Assembly: GCA_007123695.1 (NCBI GenBank)
Contig: SLGN01000710.1
Span: 1 to 11,884 of the forward strand
Length of the DNA stretch: 11,884 nt
Direction: 5' to 3'
From: Verrucomicrobiales bacterium
Lineage (GTDB): Bacteria; Verrucomicrobiota; Verrucomicrobiia; Verrucomicrobiales; DEV007
Shown one piece after another: positions 1-7,977 of the stretch (position 1 is the first letter of the stretch; each line of letters starts with the position of its first letter). The position numbers and the translations under genes were made by a program. The notes beneath the pieces were generated by a model. The model made no database searches, was not told the origin of the DNA, and was given only the letters and a program-made list of their open reading frames with translations.

Positions 1-323
1 CAGGCTTCGTGGACGGGTCCCGCCGATTCGCCGCCGTTGCCCGGGCTGCTCTCGATGAGGGCGGCGCCCTCCATCGCCGTGGCGATCTCGGCGAGCGTAA
101 TCTCGTCCGGATGGCGTGCGAGCAGATATCCCCCGTTCTTTCCCCGGCGGCTCATGACGAGGCCCGCCTGGCGCAGCGTCGTGAGGATCTGGAGAAGGTA
201 GTTCGGCGAGAGCCGTTCCGCGCTGGCCAGTTCCTCGACTTGCCGCACCCCGCCCTCGCCGTGGCGTTTCGCCAGTTGCGCGAGGACTTGGCAGGCGTAC
301 TCTGTCTTGAGGGGAAGCCGCAT
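1..323 (-). CDS. Rrf2-family transcriptional regulator (C-terminus beyond left edge)
   Basis: The minus strand encodes 107 residues from an ATG at 321-323, starting [14 protein letters not shown], and is still open at the left edge. Residues about 1-85 are a typical Rrf2 winged helix-turn-helix: recognition region [19 protein letters not shown] (39-57), then the wing with [13 protein letters not shown] (58-70) and DEITLAEI (73-80). Rrf2 proteins are dimeric DNA-binding repressors or activators. In IscR three cysteines after this point bind an Fe-S cluster. In the matching stretch here (about 91-105) I see Ser, Glu and His and no cysteine, as in cluster-free members such as CymR. It is divergent from cysI, 92 bases away, so control of sulfite reduction is likely by inference. 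There is no tight Shine-Dalgarno; an AGGAGA lies rather far upstream. Confidence 0.88.
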   Translation of the reverse strand, partial: MRLPLKTEYACQVLAQLAKRHGEGGVRQVEELASAERLSPNYLLQILTTLRQAGLVMSRRGKNGGYLLARHPDEITLAEIATAMEGAALIESSPGNGGESAGPVHEA

Positions 324-415
324 GGGAAAAATCGCTTGCAAAGAGTCTCCTACAATACCTAAGTAAACGACGCAACTTTAAAATCATTTCCTTCTCCTCC
401 GACCTCCCCCAAGCC
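324..415. promoter_or_regulatory. divergent promoter/operator region between the Rrf2 gene and cysI
   Basis: This 92-base gap separates two divergent genes and is more A+T-rich than either. Read on the minus strand it contains TAGGTATTGTAGGA, two TAGG half-sites spaced by TATTG, which could be a regulator site. TACAAT on the plus strand resembles a -10 box, but no well-spaced -35 is visible. The cysI leader is pyrimidine-rich and has no clear Shine-Dalgarno. That both genes share this region is certain; the exact promoter elements are inference. Confidence 0.35.
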
Positions 416-2155
416 ATGGCCAAATCCGCGAACGAAGGCATCAAGGACGCGAGCAACTACCTCCGCGGCACCATTCTCGACGGGCTCGCCAACGCGGCGA
501 CCGGATCCCTTGCCAAGGACGACCAGCAGCTCACCAAGTTCCACGGCATCTACCAGCAGGACGACCGCGACCTGCGCAAGGAGCGTCGCGCCAAGAAGCT
601 CGAGCCGGCCTATTCCTTCATGATCCGCGTGCGGGTGCCCGGCGGGGTCGCGACGCCGCAGCAGTGGCTCGACATGGACCGCATCGCGCTCGAACACGCC
701 AACGGCGCGCTGAAGCTGACGACCCGCCAGGCTTTCCAGTTCCACGGGGTCATCAAGAGCAACCTCAAGCGCTCGATCTACGAGATCAACGAGGCCCTCC
801 TCGACACCCTCGCGGCCTGCGGCGACGTGAACCGCAACGTGATGTGCAACCCCAACCCGCTCCAGTCGAAGGTCCACGCCGAGGTCCTCGAGCTGGCCAC
901 CGCGGTCTCGAACCACCTTTCCCCCCGCACCGGCGCCTACCACGAGATCTGGCTCGACGACGGCAGCGGCGAGAAGGTCAAGGTCACCTACGACCCGCCC
1001 CTGATCGACGACATCGCCGATCCCGAAGAACCCATCTACGGAAAGCACTACCTGCCGCGCAAGTTCAAGACCGTCGTTGCCGTGCCGCCGAGCAACGACG
1101 TCGACATCTACGCCCACGACCTCGGCTTCATCGCCATCCTCGAGGGCGACGACAAGGTCCTCGGCTACAACGTCACCGTCGGCGGCGGCATGGGAATGAC
1201 CCACGGGAACGAGCAGACCTTTCCCCGTCTCGCCGACGTCCTCGGCTTCTGCGAGCCCGGCCAGGCCGTGACCGTGGCCGAGGCCGTCGTGCGCGTGCAG
1301 CGCGACCACGGCAACCGCGAGGTGCGCGCCAACGCCCGGCTGAAATACACCATCGAGCGCATGGGGCTCGACGCCTTCCGCGCCGAGGTCGAGAAGCTCT
1401 GCGGCTTTTCGCTCGGCGCCCCCCGGGAGTTCCATTTCGAAGACAACGGCGACCGCTACGGCTGGATCGAGGACCACCTCGGCAACTGGCACTTCACCCT
1501 CTTCGTCGAGAACGGTCGCGTCTACGACACGCCCGACTACCCTCTGCTGACCGGCCTGCGCGAGATCGCGAAGGTCCATCGCGGCGATTTCCGCCTCACC
1601 GCGAACCAGAACCTCATCATCGCGAACATCGCCCCCGGCGAGAAAGCCAAGATCGAATCGCTGCTCGGCGAGTTCGGCATGATCGCCGCCCACGAGCGCT
1701 CGGCCATGCGGCTCAGCTCCATGGCCTGCGTCGCCCTGCCCACCTGCGGCCTCGCCCTCGCCGAGTCGCAGCGCTACCTGCCCGACCTGATCGGCGGCAT
1801 CGAGGAGGTGCTCGAAGAATCCGGCCTGCGCCACGACGCCATCACCATCCGCATGACCGGCTGCCCCAACGGCTGCGCCCGCCCCTACATCGCCGAGATC
1901 GGTTTCGTCGGCAAGGCTCCCGGCAAATACAACCTCTACCTCGGCGGCGGCCACGCCGGCGAACGGCTCAGCAAGCTCTACGCCGCCTCCATCAAAGGCG
2001 ACGACGCCCCGCAGATCCTCAAGCCCATCCTGCACGACTACGCCAAGAACCGCACCGAGGGCGAACGCTTCGGCGACTTCGTCATCCGCGCCGGCTACGT
2101 GAAGGAGACCAAGGACGGCCGCGACTTCCACAAGGATACCTCCGAGGGGGGCTGA
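416..2155 (+). CDS. cysI: sulfite reductase (NADPH) hemoprotein beta-subunit CysI
   Basis: This 579-residue protein is about the usual length of CysI (E. coli about 570). It catalyses six-electron reduction of sulfite to sulfide in the cytoplasm on a coupled siroheme and 4Fe-4S centre. Two ferredoxin-like halves and two siroheme-binding halves are recognisable, including the substrate-binding stretch [13 protein letters not shown] and the second-repeat [17 protein letters not shown]. The cluster/siroheme cysteines are all present: C438 and C444 in ACVALPTCG, and C483 and C487 in [10 protein letters not shown]. Their spacing (C-x5-C, C-x3-C) matches the family. The start [13 protein letters not shown] fits the family N-terminus. 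cysJ lies downstream on the same strand, so the electron donor should be NADPH through CysJ, not ferredoxin. The two genes are separated by a repeat-filled 260-base gap. Confidence 0.95.
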   Translation: MAKSANEGIKDASNYLRGTILDGLANAATGSLAKDDQQLTKFHGIYQQDDRDLRKERRAKKLEPAYSFMIRVRVPGGVATPQQWLDMDRIALEHANGALKLTTRQAFQFHGVIKSNLKRSIYEINEALLDTLAACGDVNRNVMCNPNPLQSKVHAEVLELATAVSNHLSPRTGAYHEIWLDDGSGEKVKVTYDPPLIDDIADPEEPIYGKHYLPRKFKTVVAVPPSNDVDIYAHDLGFIAILEGDDKVLGYNVTVGGGMGMTHGNEQTFPRLADVLGFCEPGQAVTVAEAVVRVQRDHGNREVRANARLKYTIERMGLDAFRAEVEKLCGFSLGAPREFHFEDNGDRYGWIEDHLGNWHFTLFVENGRVYDTPDYPLLTGLREIAKVHRGDFRLTANQNLIIANIAPGEKAKIESLLGEFGMIAAHERSAMRLSSMACVALPTCGLALAESQRYLPDLIGGIEEVLEESGLRHDAITIRMTGCPNGCARPYIAEIGFVGKAPGKYNLYLGGGHAGERLSKLYAASIKGDDAPQILKPILHDYAKNRTEGERFGDFVIRAGYVKETKDGRDFHKDTSEGG

Positions 2156-2170
2156 AGGCTCGAATGGGGG

Positions 2171-2200
2171 TACCGCTGATTTTCGCTGATTTCCGCTGAT
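2171..2200 (-). repeat. 10-bp-period repeat array, ATCAGCG family (minus orientation)
   Basis: Three exact-period units read TACCGCTGAT, TTTCGCTGAT and TTCCGCTGAT. On the minus strand each unit carries the core ATCAGCG plus three variable bases. The array lies 15 bases after the cysI stop and is in inverted orientation to the array at 2381-2410, so a transcript covering both could pair. Confidence 0.85.
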
Positions 2201-2201
2201 T

Positions 2202-2239
2202 GATTCTGAGCTTGCGAATTGATTCTGAGGTTGCGAATG
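2202..2239 (+). repeat. 19-bp tandem duplication
   Basis: Two adjacent copies of GATTCTGAGCTTGCGAATT differ at two positions (GAGC/GAGG and the last base). They start directly after the first ATCAGCG array and are part of the same cysI-cysJ spacer. Confidence 0.85.
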
Positions 2240-2298
2240 AGGCGGGGCGATGGAACCCCCAGAATGAGAACAATCCCCTTTTCCGCAAGCAGTCCGCC

Positions 2299-2328
2299 AT
2301 TCGTGTCAATTCGTGCCCATTCGTGGTC
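2299..2328 (+). repeat. 10-bp-period repeat array, ATTCGTG family
   Basis: Three units read ATTCGTGTCA, ATTCGTGCCC and ATTCGTGGTC. They share the heptamer core ATTCGTG followed by three free bases, the same 7+3 architecture as the ATCAGCG arrays but with a different core. I recall similar short-period repeats dispersed in verrucomicrobial and planctomycete genomes; this was not checked. Confidence 0.85.
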
Positions 2329-2380
2329 AAAATCCCTTTCGCTCGCGCCGCATTCATCCACTTAGTTAGCCACCCCCGCC

Positions 2381-2410
2381 AAGATCAGCGAAAATCAGCG
2401 TCCATCAGCG
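2381..2410 (+). repeat. 10-bp-period repeat array, ATCAGCG family (plus orientation)
   Basis: Three units read AAGATCAGCG, AAAATCAGCG and TCCATCAGCG. The last unit ends 5 bases before the cysJ ATG, so it occupies the position where a Shine-Dalgarno would be expected. None is visible. It is the inverted counterpart of the array at 2171-2200. Confidence 0.85.
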
Positions 2411-2415
2411 GTCCC

Positions 2416-4182
2416 ATGTCTATTTCGAACTCTCCCCTCCGCCCCGAGCAGCAGCAGCTCGCCACCCAGCTTGCGACCGGTCTCGGGAGCGACGAGGCGC
2501 TCTGGCTGTCCGGCTTCTTTTCCGGCGTCGCCCAAGGCGTCGGCGGCGCCGCTGTCCCCGCCGCCGCCAAGCGCAAGCTCACCGTGCTCTACGGCTCCGA
2601 ATCGGGGAACTGCGAGCAGCTCGCCGGCACCGTCGCCAAGACCGCCGAAAAGCAAGGCTTCAAGCCCGTCGTCGTCAACATGGGCGACGCCAAGCCCGAG
2701 ACTCTCGCCAAGGCGGAGAACCTGCTCGTCGTCGTCAGCACCTGGGGCGAGGGCGATCCGCCCGACGCCGCCGTCGCCTACTACGAGGCCTTCATGGCGG
2801 ACGCGATGCCCAAGCTCACGGGGGTGCGCTACTCCGTCTGCGGGCTCGGCGACACCAGCTACGAGCATTTCTGCAAGATGGGCAAGGACTTCGACGCCCG
2901 CCTCGCCGCCCTCGGGGCCGAGCGCGTCCACGACCGCGTCGATTGCGACGTCGACTACCAGGCCGTCTTCGACGCGTGGCTGCTCGGGGCGCTCGCCGCC
3001 TTCCCCGGCGAGGCCCCGTCCGCCGCCGCGCCCGCCGTCGTCTCCACGCGCAGCACCGGCGACGGCCACGGGGCCTTCAGCAAGGAGAATCCCTACGCCT
3101 CCGAACTGCTCGGCAAGGTCCTCCTCAGCGGCACCGGATCGGGCAAGGAAGTCCTCCACTTCGAATTCTCGCTCGAAGGCTCGGGCCTCGTCTACGAGCC
3201 CGGCGACGCCCTTGGCATCTGCCCCGCCAACCGCGCCTCCGTCGTCGACGAAGTCCTCGCCGCCACCGGGCTCAGCCCCAACGCCAAGCTCGGCGACAAG
3301 ACCCTCGCCGAGGCCCTGCGGCACGACTTCGACATCACCACCCTGCAGCCCGCCATCGTCGACAAATACAACGCCGTCGTCCAGAACGCCGAGCTGCAGG
3401 CCCTGCTCGGGGAGAAGGGGCGGCCCAACCTCAAGGCCTGGGTGGCGGGCCGCCAGCTCATCGACCTGCTCGAGGCCTACCCGGCGAAGAACTGGACCCC
3501 GGAAAGCTTCACCGGAATCCTGCGCAAGCTCGCTCCCCGGCTCTACTCCATCGCCTCGAGCCCGAAGAAGCACGAGGACGAAGTCCACCTCACCGTCGCC
3601 GCAGTCCGCTACCACAGCCACGGGCGCGACCGCACCGGCGTGTGCAGCTGCTACCTCGCCGACGAACTCGCCGTCGGCGACACCGCCAAGGTCTACTTCC
3701 ACCACAACAACAACTTCCGCCTGCCCCCCGGCGACGACACCCCCATCGTCATGATCGGGCCCGGCACCGGCATCGCCCCCTTCCGCGCCTTTGTGGAGGA
3801 GCGCGAGGCTCGCGGCGCCAAGGGGAAGAACTGGCTCTTCTTCGGCGACCAGCACTTCACCTACGACTTCCTCTACCAGCTCGAATGGCTCGACTATCTC
3901 GAGAGCGGCATCCTCACCGACCTCAGCCTCGCCTTTTCCCGGGACCAGCGGCACAAGGTCTACGTGCAGCACCGCATCCTCGAGCGCGGCGACGAGATCT
4001 ACCGATGGATGGAGCAGGGGGCCCACGTCTACGTCTGCGGCGACGCCACCCGCATGGCAAAGGACGTCCACCAGGCCCTGCTCGACGTCATCGCCGAACA
4101 CGGCCGGAAATCCCCCGACGAGGCCAAGTCCTACCTCGAGGCCATGCGCAAGGCGAGGCGCTACCAGCGCGACGTCTACTGA
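2416..4182 (+). CDS. cysJ: sulfite reductase (NADPH) flavoprotein alpha-subunit CysJ
   Basis: This 588-residue diflavin reductase carries NADPH electrons through FAD and FMN to CysI; E. coli CysJ is 599 residues. An N-terminal stretch like that of CysJ (LSGFFSGVAQG) precedes a flavodoxin domain (about 55-205) with FMN-loop LYGSESGN at 58-65. It then has the ferredoxin-reductase-like half: FAD motif RLYS at 375-378, TGVCSCYLAD, NADPH-binding GPGTGIAPF from 448, and VCGDATRMAKDV at 540-551. It ends in ARRYQRDVY, the typical CysJ C-terminus. The open frame extends upstream to 2200, but those 72 codons are low-complexity repeat DNA and the family homology begins after 2416. I therefore chose the ATG at 2416, which lacks an obvious ribosome site. 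It sits downstream of cysI and 33 bases before the SDR gene. Confidence 0.95.
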   Translation: MSISNSPLRPEQQQLATQLATGLGSDEALWLSGFFSGVAQGVGGAAVPAAAKRKLTVLYGSESGNCEQLAGTVAKTAEKQGFKPVVVNMGDAKPETLAKAENLLVVVSTWGEGDPPDAAVAYYEAFMADAMPKLTGVRYSVCGLGDTSYEHFCKMGKDFDARLAALGAERVHDRVDCDVDYQAVFDAWLLGALAAFPGEAPSAAAPAVVSTRSTGDGHGAFSKENPYASELLGKVLLSGTGSGKEVLHFEFSLEGSGLVYEPGDALGICPANRASVVDEVLAATGLSPNAKLGDKTLAEALRHDFDITTLQPAIVDKYNAVVQNAELQALLGEKGRPNLKAWVAGRQLIDLLEAYPAKNWTPESFTGILRKLAPRLYSIASSPKKHEDEVHLTVAAVRYHSHGRDRTGVCSCYLADELAVGDTAKVYFHHNNNFRLPPGDDTPIVMIGPGTGIAPFRAFVEEREARGAKGKNWLFFGDQHFTYDFLYQLEWLDYLESGILTDLSLAFSRDQRHKVYVQHRILERGDEIYRWMEQGAHVYVCGDATRMAKDVHQALLDVIAEHGRKSPDEAKSYLEAMRKARRYQRDVY

Positions 4183-4215
4183 CGGGCCGCGCCGCGCGAC
4201 GATCCCACGCCCGGC

Positions 4216-4932
4216 ATGGCCGCCTCTTCCCGTCTCGTTCTCGTCACCGGCGCCTCGCGGGGGCTCGGGCGGGCCATGGCCCTCGGCTTCGCGGCGCGGG
4301 GCGACCGCGTCGTGGGCTGCGCCCGCAGCGGCGAGGCGCTCGCCTCCCTGTCCGAAGAACTCGCCGACGCGCGCCGCGCCGGGCAGCCCGAGGCGTGGTT
4401 CGCACCCCTCGACGTCGCCGACGATGCCGCCGTCGCCCGCTTCGCCCGCGAGGTCGGGGAACGCTTCGGGGCGCCCGACCTGCTCGTGAACTCTGCCGCC
4501 CTCATCAACGCCAACGCTCCGCTCTGGGAAGTCCCGCCCGAAGAGTTCTCCGAGGTTCTCGACGTCAACGTGAAAGGCTGCTTCCACCTCGTGCGCCATT
4601 TCCTGCCGGGGATGATCGCCCGCGGCAGCGGCGTGGTGGTGAACTTCTCCAGCGGCTGGGGCCGTTCGGTCTCGCCCGAGGTCGCTCCCTACTGCGCCAC
4701 GAAGTGGGCTGTCGAGGGCCTCACCCGCGCCCTCGCCGCCGAGCTGCCTCCCGGGCTCGCCGCCGTTTCCTTCAACCCCGGCGTCATCGACACCGACATG
4801 CTGCGCTCGTGCTTCGGCGAGGACGCCGCCCACTACCCCGGTCCGCAGGCCTGGGCCGAGGCGGCGGTGCCCTACCTGGCCGCGCTCGGTCCGGCCGACA
4901 ACGGCCAGGCCTTGACCTGTCCGGGCCATTGA
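4216..4932 (+). CDS. SDR-family NAD(P)-dependent oxidoreductase
   Basis: This 238-residue single-domain protein is a classical short-chain dehydrogenase/reductase. The Rossmann motif TGASRGLG is at 11-18. The structural NNAG motif appears as NSAA at 92-95. The catalytic set is S146 (NFSSGWG), Y159 and K163 (YCATK). A PG motif after the active site (FNPGVIDTDM) is also typical. It would oxidise or reduce an alcohol/carbonyl with NAD(P); the substrate cannot be read from the sequence. It lies 33 bases after cysJ on the same strand, so co-transcription with cysIJ is likely. I know of no fixed role for an SDR in sulfite reduction, so the association may be incidental. The convergent oxidase gene ends 34 bases further on, with no clear terminator hairpin between them. 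Confidence 0.9.
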   Translation: MAASSRLVLVTGASRGLGRAMALGFAARGDRVVGCARSGEALASLSEELADARRAGQPEAWFAPLDVADDAAVARFAREVGERFGAPDLLVNSAALINANAPLWEVPPEEFSEVLDVNVKGCFHLVRHFLPGMIARGSGVVVNFSSGWGRSVSPEVAPYCATKWAVEGLTRALAAELPPGLAAVSFNPGVIDTDMLRSCFGEDAAHYPGPQAWAEAAVPYLAALGPADNGQALTCPGH

Positions 4933-4966
4933 TGCCGCCCGCAGCGGGGCGAGGAGCGAGGAGCCG

Positions 4967-6118
4967 TCAGGAGCGGGCGAGATGTTTCGGGAAATCCGTG
5001 GTGCGTTCGCAGGCGAGCTGCTCCATGACCTGCCGCAGCTGCCGTTTCAGCATGGTCATGGTGTGGTCGCCGCCCTTCTCGCCGAGCGCGCCCACGCCGT
5101 ACATGAACGACCGCCCGAGGAAGGCGAAGCGGGCTCCGCACGCCAGCGCGCAGGCGATGTCGGGCCCGGCGCGCACCCCGCTGTCGAGCATCAGCGTGGT
5201 GCGGTCGCCGAAGCGCCGCGCGAGCCGGGCGAGGGGCGCGATGGTCGACTCGCCCGCATCGAGCTGGCGGCCGCCGTGGTTCGAGACGATGACGCCGTCG
5301 ACCCCGATGGACAGCGCGGCTTCGACGTCCTCTTCGGCGACGAGGCCTTTCACGACGAGCTTGCCCCGCCACCGGTCCCGCAGCGACGCGAGCCGCGCCG
5401 GATCGAGCCGGCCGGAGAAGGTCCGGTTCATGAACAGGCCGAGGTGCTTCATGTCGAGGCCCTTCGGCAGGTAGGGCTTCAGGGTGGCGAACTCCGGCGC
5501 GCCGTGGGCGAGCTGGCCGAAGGACCAGCGGGGGCGCAGGCTCATCTGCACGACGTTGCGCAGCGTCATCTTCGGCGGCATGGCGAGGCCGTTGCGGATC
5601 TCGCGGGGGCGGTAGCCGAACACGGGCGTGTCGGCGAGGATGACGAGCACGGGCAGGCCCGCCGCCTCGACCCGGTCGAGGATCTTGTCGCGCAGCTCCT
5701 CCTCGACGGGATGGTAGAGCTGGAACCACGCCTTGCCGCCGGTGATCTCGGCGACCTTCTCGATGCTGGCCGTGGCCACGGTGCTGAGGATGAAGGGCAG
5801 CCCGTGCCGCGCCGCCGCCGCCGCGAGAATCTCGGTGGCGCCCGGCCAGATCATGCCCTGCAGGCCGATGGGGGCGACGCCGAAAGGAGCCTCGTAGGTC
5901 TCGCCGAAGAGCTCGGTCTTCAGATCGGCTCCGGCGAAATCGCCGAGGTAGCGCGGCATCAGACGGACTTCGCGGATCTCCTCGGTATTGCGGCGCAGGT
6001 TGATCTCCGAATTGCAGCCGCCCTCGAGGTAGTCGAGGACGAAACGCGGCAGCCGGCGGGCGCAGCGGGCTCGCAGGTGCTCGATGGAGGGGAGGCGGGC
6101 GTCGAAGAAGTCTTCCAT
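4967..6118 (-). CDS. FMN-dependent alpha-hydroxy-acid oxidizing enzyme (glycolate/lactate oxidase-like)
   Basis: The 383-residue product belongs to the FMN-dependent 2-hydroxy-acid oxidase/dehydrogenase family (glycolate oxidase, LldD, lactate monooxygenase, mandelate dehydrogenase). It oxidises a 2-hydroxy acid to a 2-oxo acid. Residues matching the family active site are Y30 (DYLEGG), Y135 (WFQLYH), R170 (ADTPVFGYR), K257 (VVKGL), and H281 and R284 in SNHGGRQLD. The FMN phosphate loops DSGVRAGPD (312-320) and FLGR (333-336) are present. The open frame continues upstream, but the homology starts at MEDFFDARLPS and an AGAGGA Shine-Dalgarno sits about 8 bases before the ATG at 6116-6118, which settles the start. 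I see no signal peptide or membrane segment. The substrate (lactate, glycolate or other) is not resolved. Confidence 0.9.
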   Translation of the reverse strand: MEDFFDARLPSIEHLRARCARRLPRFVLDYLEGGCNSEINLRRNTEEIREVRLMPRYLGDFAGADLKTELFGETYEAPFGVAPIGLQGMIWPGATEILAAAAARHGLPFILSTVATASIEKVAEITGGKAWFQLYHPVEEELRDKILDRVEAAGLPVLVILADTPVFGYRPREIRNGLAMPPKMTLRNVVQMSLRPRWSFGQLAHGAPEFATLKPYLPKGLDMKHLGLFMNRTFSGRLDPARLASLRDRWRGKLVVKGLVAEEDVEAALSIGVDGVIVSNHGGRQLDAGESTIAPLARLARRFGDRTTLMLDSGVRAGPDIACALACGARFAFLGRSFMYGVGALGEKGGDHTMTMLKRQLRQVMEQLACERTTDFPKHLARS

Positions 6119-6455
6119 GTCGGATTCCTCTGGCGGCGGGATCGGCGTGAGTCGGCGTGGTTCGAGCGGATGGGCGTCGCAGGGCTGCGGCCCCGTGGCC
6201 CATCGGGCGGTTCGCGCCTTTTGGACATCCGGGAAACACCCACCGAGCCACCCCATGCGGCGCTCTTGCTCCGCGAATGTAGCCGCATCTCGGCAGGAAG
6301 CGCAACGGATCTCCCTTTCGGCGTAGGTTGCGGGCGGAGAAGTGGAACCGAAGCCCTGCGATTTTGCGCTTTTTGGGCCAGTTTGCGGCGATCCCACAGC
6401 CCGCCTGATCAAGAGGAGCGCCGGCGAGACCCTTGGCAAACACCGCGAAGCCGGC
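6119..6455. other. 337-base intergenic region without a recognisable gene
   Basis: This gap lies between the two minus-strand genes. Frames here stay open but give Arg/Pro-rich translations typical of non-coding G+C-rich DNA. On the minus strand TTGCGC (6300-6305) and TACATT (6276-6281), 18 bases apart, could be a sigma-70-like promoter for the hydroxy-acid oxidase. That would leave a leader of about 150 bases and is weakly supported. I see no RNA gene or terminator. Confidence 0.4.
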
Positions 6456-7325
6456 TCACCCTTCCTTCCCGTCAGCCAGCAGGAAATCGGCGATCTCCCG
6501 CCACATCGGGTGGCTGGGCGACAAGTCGAGCGAGTTGTGGTCGGCCTTCGGCTGGGACCAGAGTCGACCGGGTCCTGCGTAGGTTTGGAGGAGCTTTTCC
6601 CCCAGGGCGGCGGGCACGATGCGGTCGCGCCCGGCCACGAGGACCGCGACGGGGCCGCCGTAGCCCTCCAGATTGGCGGCATTGTCGAAATTGTCCCGCA
6701 GCAGCAGTCCCACCGGCAGGAAGGGATAGTGGGTCCGCCCGACATCGGCAAGCGAGGTGAAGGGCGTGACGAGGAGCAGTCCGCGCACCTCCTCGGGGTG
6801 CTGCGCCGCGAGAGCGGTGGCCGGCCCGCTGCCGAGGGATTCGCCGATCAGGTAGACCGGCGCCGCAAAGCGCGAGCGCAGGATGCCGTAGACCTCTTCG
6901 GCCGCCTCCTCGAAGGACCGCTGCGAGGGCGTCCCGTCCCGGGCGCCGTAGCCCGGATACTCCAGCACCGCGCAGGCCCAGCGGTCGTCCGAGAGCCGGC
7001 GGAGGGCGCTGCGGTAGTAGGAACGATGGAGGGCATGGCCGGCGTTCCCGTGGAAGACGAGGAAGACGGCGTCGGGCGGATCCCCGTCGTCCGGCAGGTG
7101 GATCCAGGCTACCGTTTCCCCGGCCGGATTTTCGAGGGGGGCGAATCCCGCGTGCTGCGCGAGATGCCCGAGGGCGGCGGAGCTCTCCTTCGACGGGTAG
7201 TAGATGAGACGGCGCTGGAAGGCGGCGAACAGGGCGATCATGAGGAAGCATGCCAGCAGAATCGGGACGATGCGCCGCAGGGCGGCGGGCAGGAGGCGGA
7301 ATCGTTCCGGAGCGATCGTGGACAT
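6456..7325 (-). CDS. membrane-anchored alpha/beta hydrolase
   Basis: The protein is 289 residues from the ATG at 7325 (MSTIAPERF). An N-terminal hydrophobic helix (about 18-36, IVPILLACFLMIALFAAF) after basic residues looks like a signal anchor or uncleaved signal. The alpha/beta-hydrolase fold follows: oxyanion loop FHGNAG (91-96), nucleophile S163 in GESLGSG, acid D234 in AGRDRIVP and H263 in KADHNSLD. The pattern resembles the BEM46-like group (COG1073-type hydrolases). These are serine hydrolases whose substrates are mostly unknown. The frame stays open upstream to 7451, with other ATGs at 7394 and 7451, but the residues there are Pro/Arg-rich and unlike the family. The start remains the least certain point because no strong Shine-Dalgarno is visible. 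It is divergent from the exported protein at 7494. Confidence 0.85.
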   Translation of the reverse strand: MSTIAPERFRLLPAALRRIVPILLACFLMIALFAAFQRRLIYYPSKESSAALGHLAQHAGFAPLENPAGETVAWIHLPDDGDPPDAVFLVFHGNAGHALHRSYYRSALRRLSDDRWACAVLEYPGYGARDGTPSQRSFEEAAEEVYGILRSRFAAPVYLIGESLGSGPATALAAQHPEEVRGLLLVTPFTSLADVGRTHYPFLPVGLLLRDNFDNAANLEGYGGPVAVLVAGRDRIVPAALGEKLLQTYAGPGRLWSQPKADHNSLDLSPSHPMWREIADFLLADGKEG

Positions 7326-7493
7326 GGGGGCGGGCGGGGCGGAGCCTGGCCGGAGACGCGCCGGCGGGATCCGCCCGTAGAAAGGATGCCTCATCCGCGG
7401 CGGAATGCCAAGCGCCGCAGATGGGAATCGCGCTTTGCAATTTGTCCGCAAGCGCCGTGGCCAGCGGATCGGTTTTCGGCTATGCTGGCGGCG

Positions 7494-7907
7494 ATGTCCC
7501 GATTCTCCGCGATTCTTGTTGTTCTCCTCGGGTTTCTATTCTCCGCGAGCTTCGCCTCGGCGAAACCCTACCAGCCCGGTCCCGGCATGCGCGGCGAGCT
7601 GCTCGCGGCGGTGAACGCCGAGTTCGCCCGCATCCGGCCCTGCGGCGGCGAAAGCGGCCCCTACCGCTACGCGGTCGACCATGTCGCCGTCGAGCGCGAG
7701 TGGGGCTGCATGGCTGGCAAGGCCCGCTACCGCGGTCCCTCCGGCGCCTTTGCCGTCGAGTTCGTCGCCATTCTCAGATGGAAATGCGACGGCTGCAGAG
7801 TCGTGTCGATCTCCTTCGACCCGTCGAACACGTCGCGCCAGAAGCTCGCCGGCCTGCGCCAAGTCCCGCCCGCCATCCTGCCCCGGTCGATCCGGTGGAA
7901 GCGTTGA
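7494..7907 (+). CDS. small exported protein with four cysteines, unknown function
   Basis: The 137-residue protein begins with a clear Sec signal peptide: MSRFSAILVVLLGFLFSASFASA, with likely cleavage after ASA at 23. The mature part of about 114 residues has four cysteines, C50, C72, C98 and C101, the last two as CDGC. Two disulfides in the periplasm or outside the cell are plausible. I do not recognise a family. An in-frame ATG 12 bases upstream (7482) gives a less regular signal peptide, so I chose 7494; the Shine-Dalgarno is weak. Coding nature is supported by the signal peptide, the codon bias, and the divergent arrangement with the hydrolase (168 bases between starts). A copy of the hairpin repeat lies 71 bases after the stop. 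Confidence 0.7.
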   Translation: MSRFSAILVVLLGFLFSASFASAKPYQPGPGMRGELLAAVNAEFARIRPCGGESGPYRYAVDHVAVEREWGCMAGKARYRGPSGAFAVEFVAILRWKCDGCRVVSISFDPSNTSRQKLAGLRQVPPAILPRSIRWKR

Positions 7908-7977
7908 GGGAGCCGGGGCGCTGTGGGTTCGTCTTCGTTGACAGGTGGAGCTTCGGGGTGGTGGGATCGGACCGGTG

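Noticed and set aside
359..2131. 590-residue open frame on the minus strand opposite cysI
   Set aside because: It is a Val/Gly/Asp-rich antisense shadow of a high-G+C gene; cysI has full family motifs.
2200..2415. Upstream extension of the cysJ frame by 72 codons
   Set aside because: The added residues come from intergenic repeats, and the CysJ-like sequence starts after the ATG at 2416.
2395..4929. 844-residue minus-strand frame opposite cysJ and the SDR gene
   Set aside because: It spans two genes with clear motifs on the other strand and has the biased composition of an antisense shadow.
2943..5474. 843-residue Arg-rich plus-strand frame
   Set aside because: It is an out-of-frame reading of cysJ and the SDR gene, with no recognisable domain and extreme Arg content.
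6119..6751. Upstream extension of the hydroxy-acid oxidase frame
   Set aside because: The homology starts at the ATG at 6118, which has a good Shine-Dalgarno, and the upstream residues overlap the hydrolase gene in another frame.
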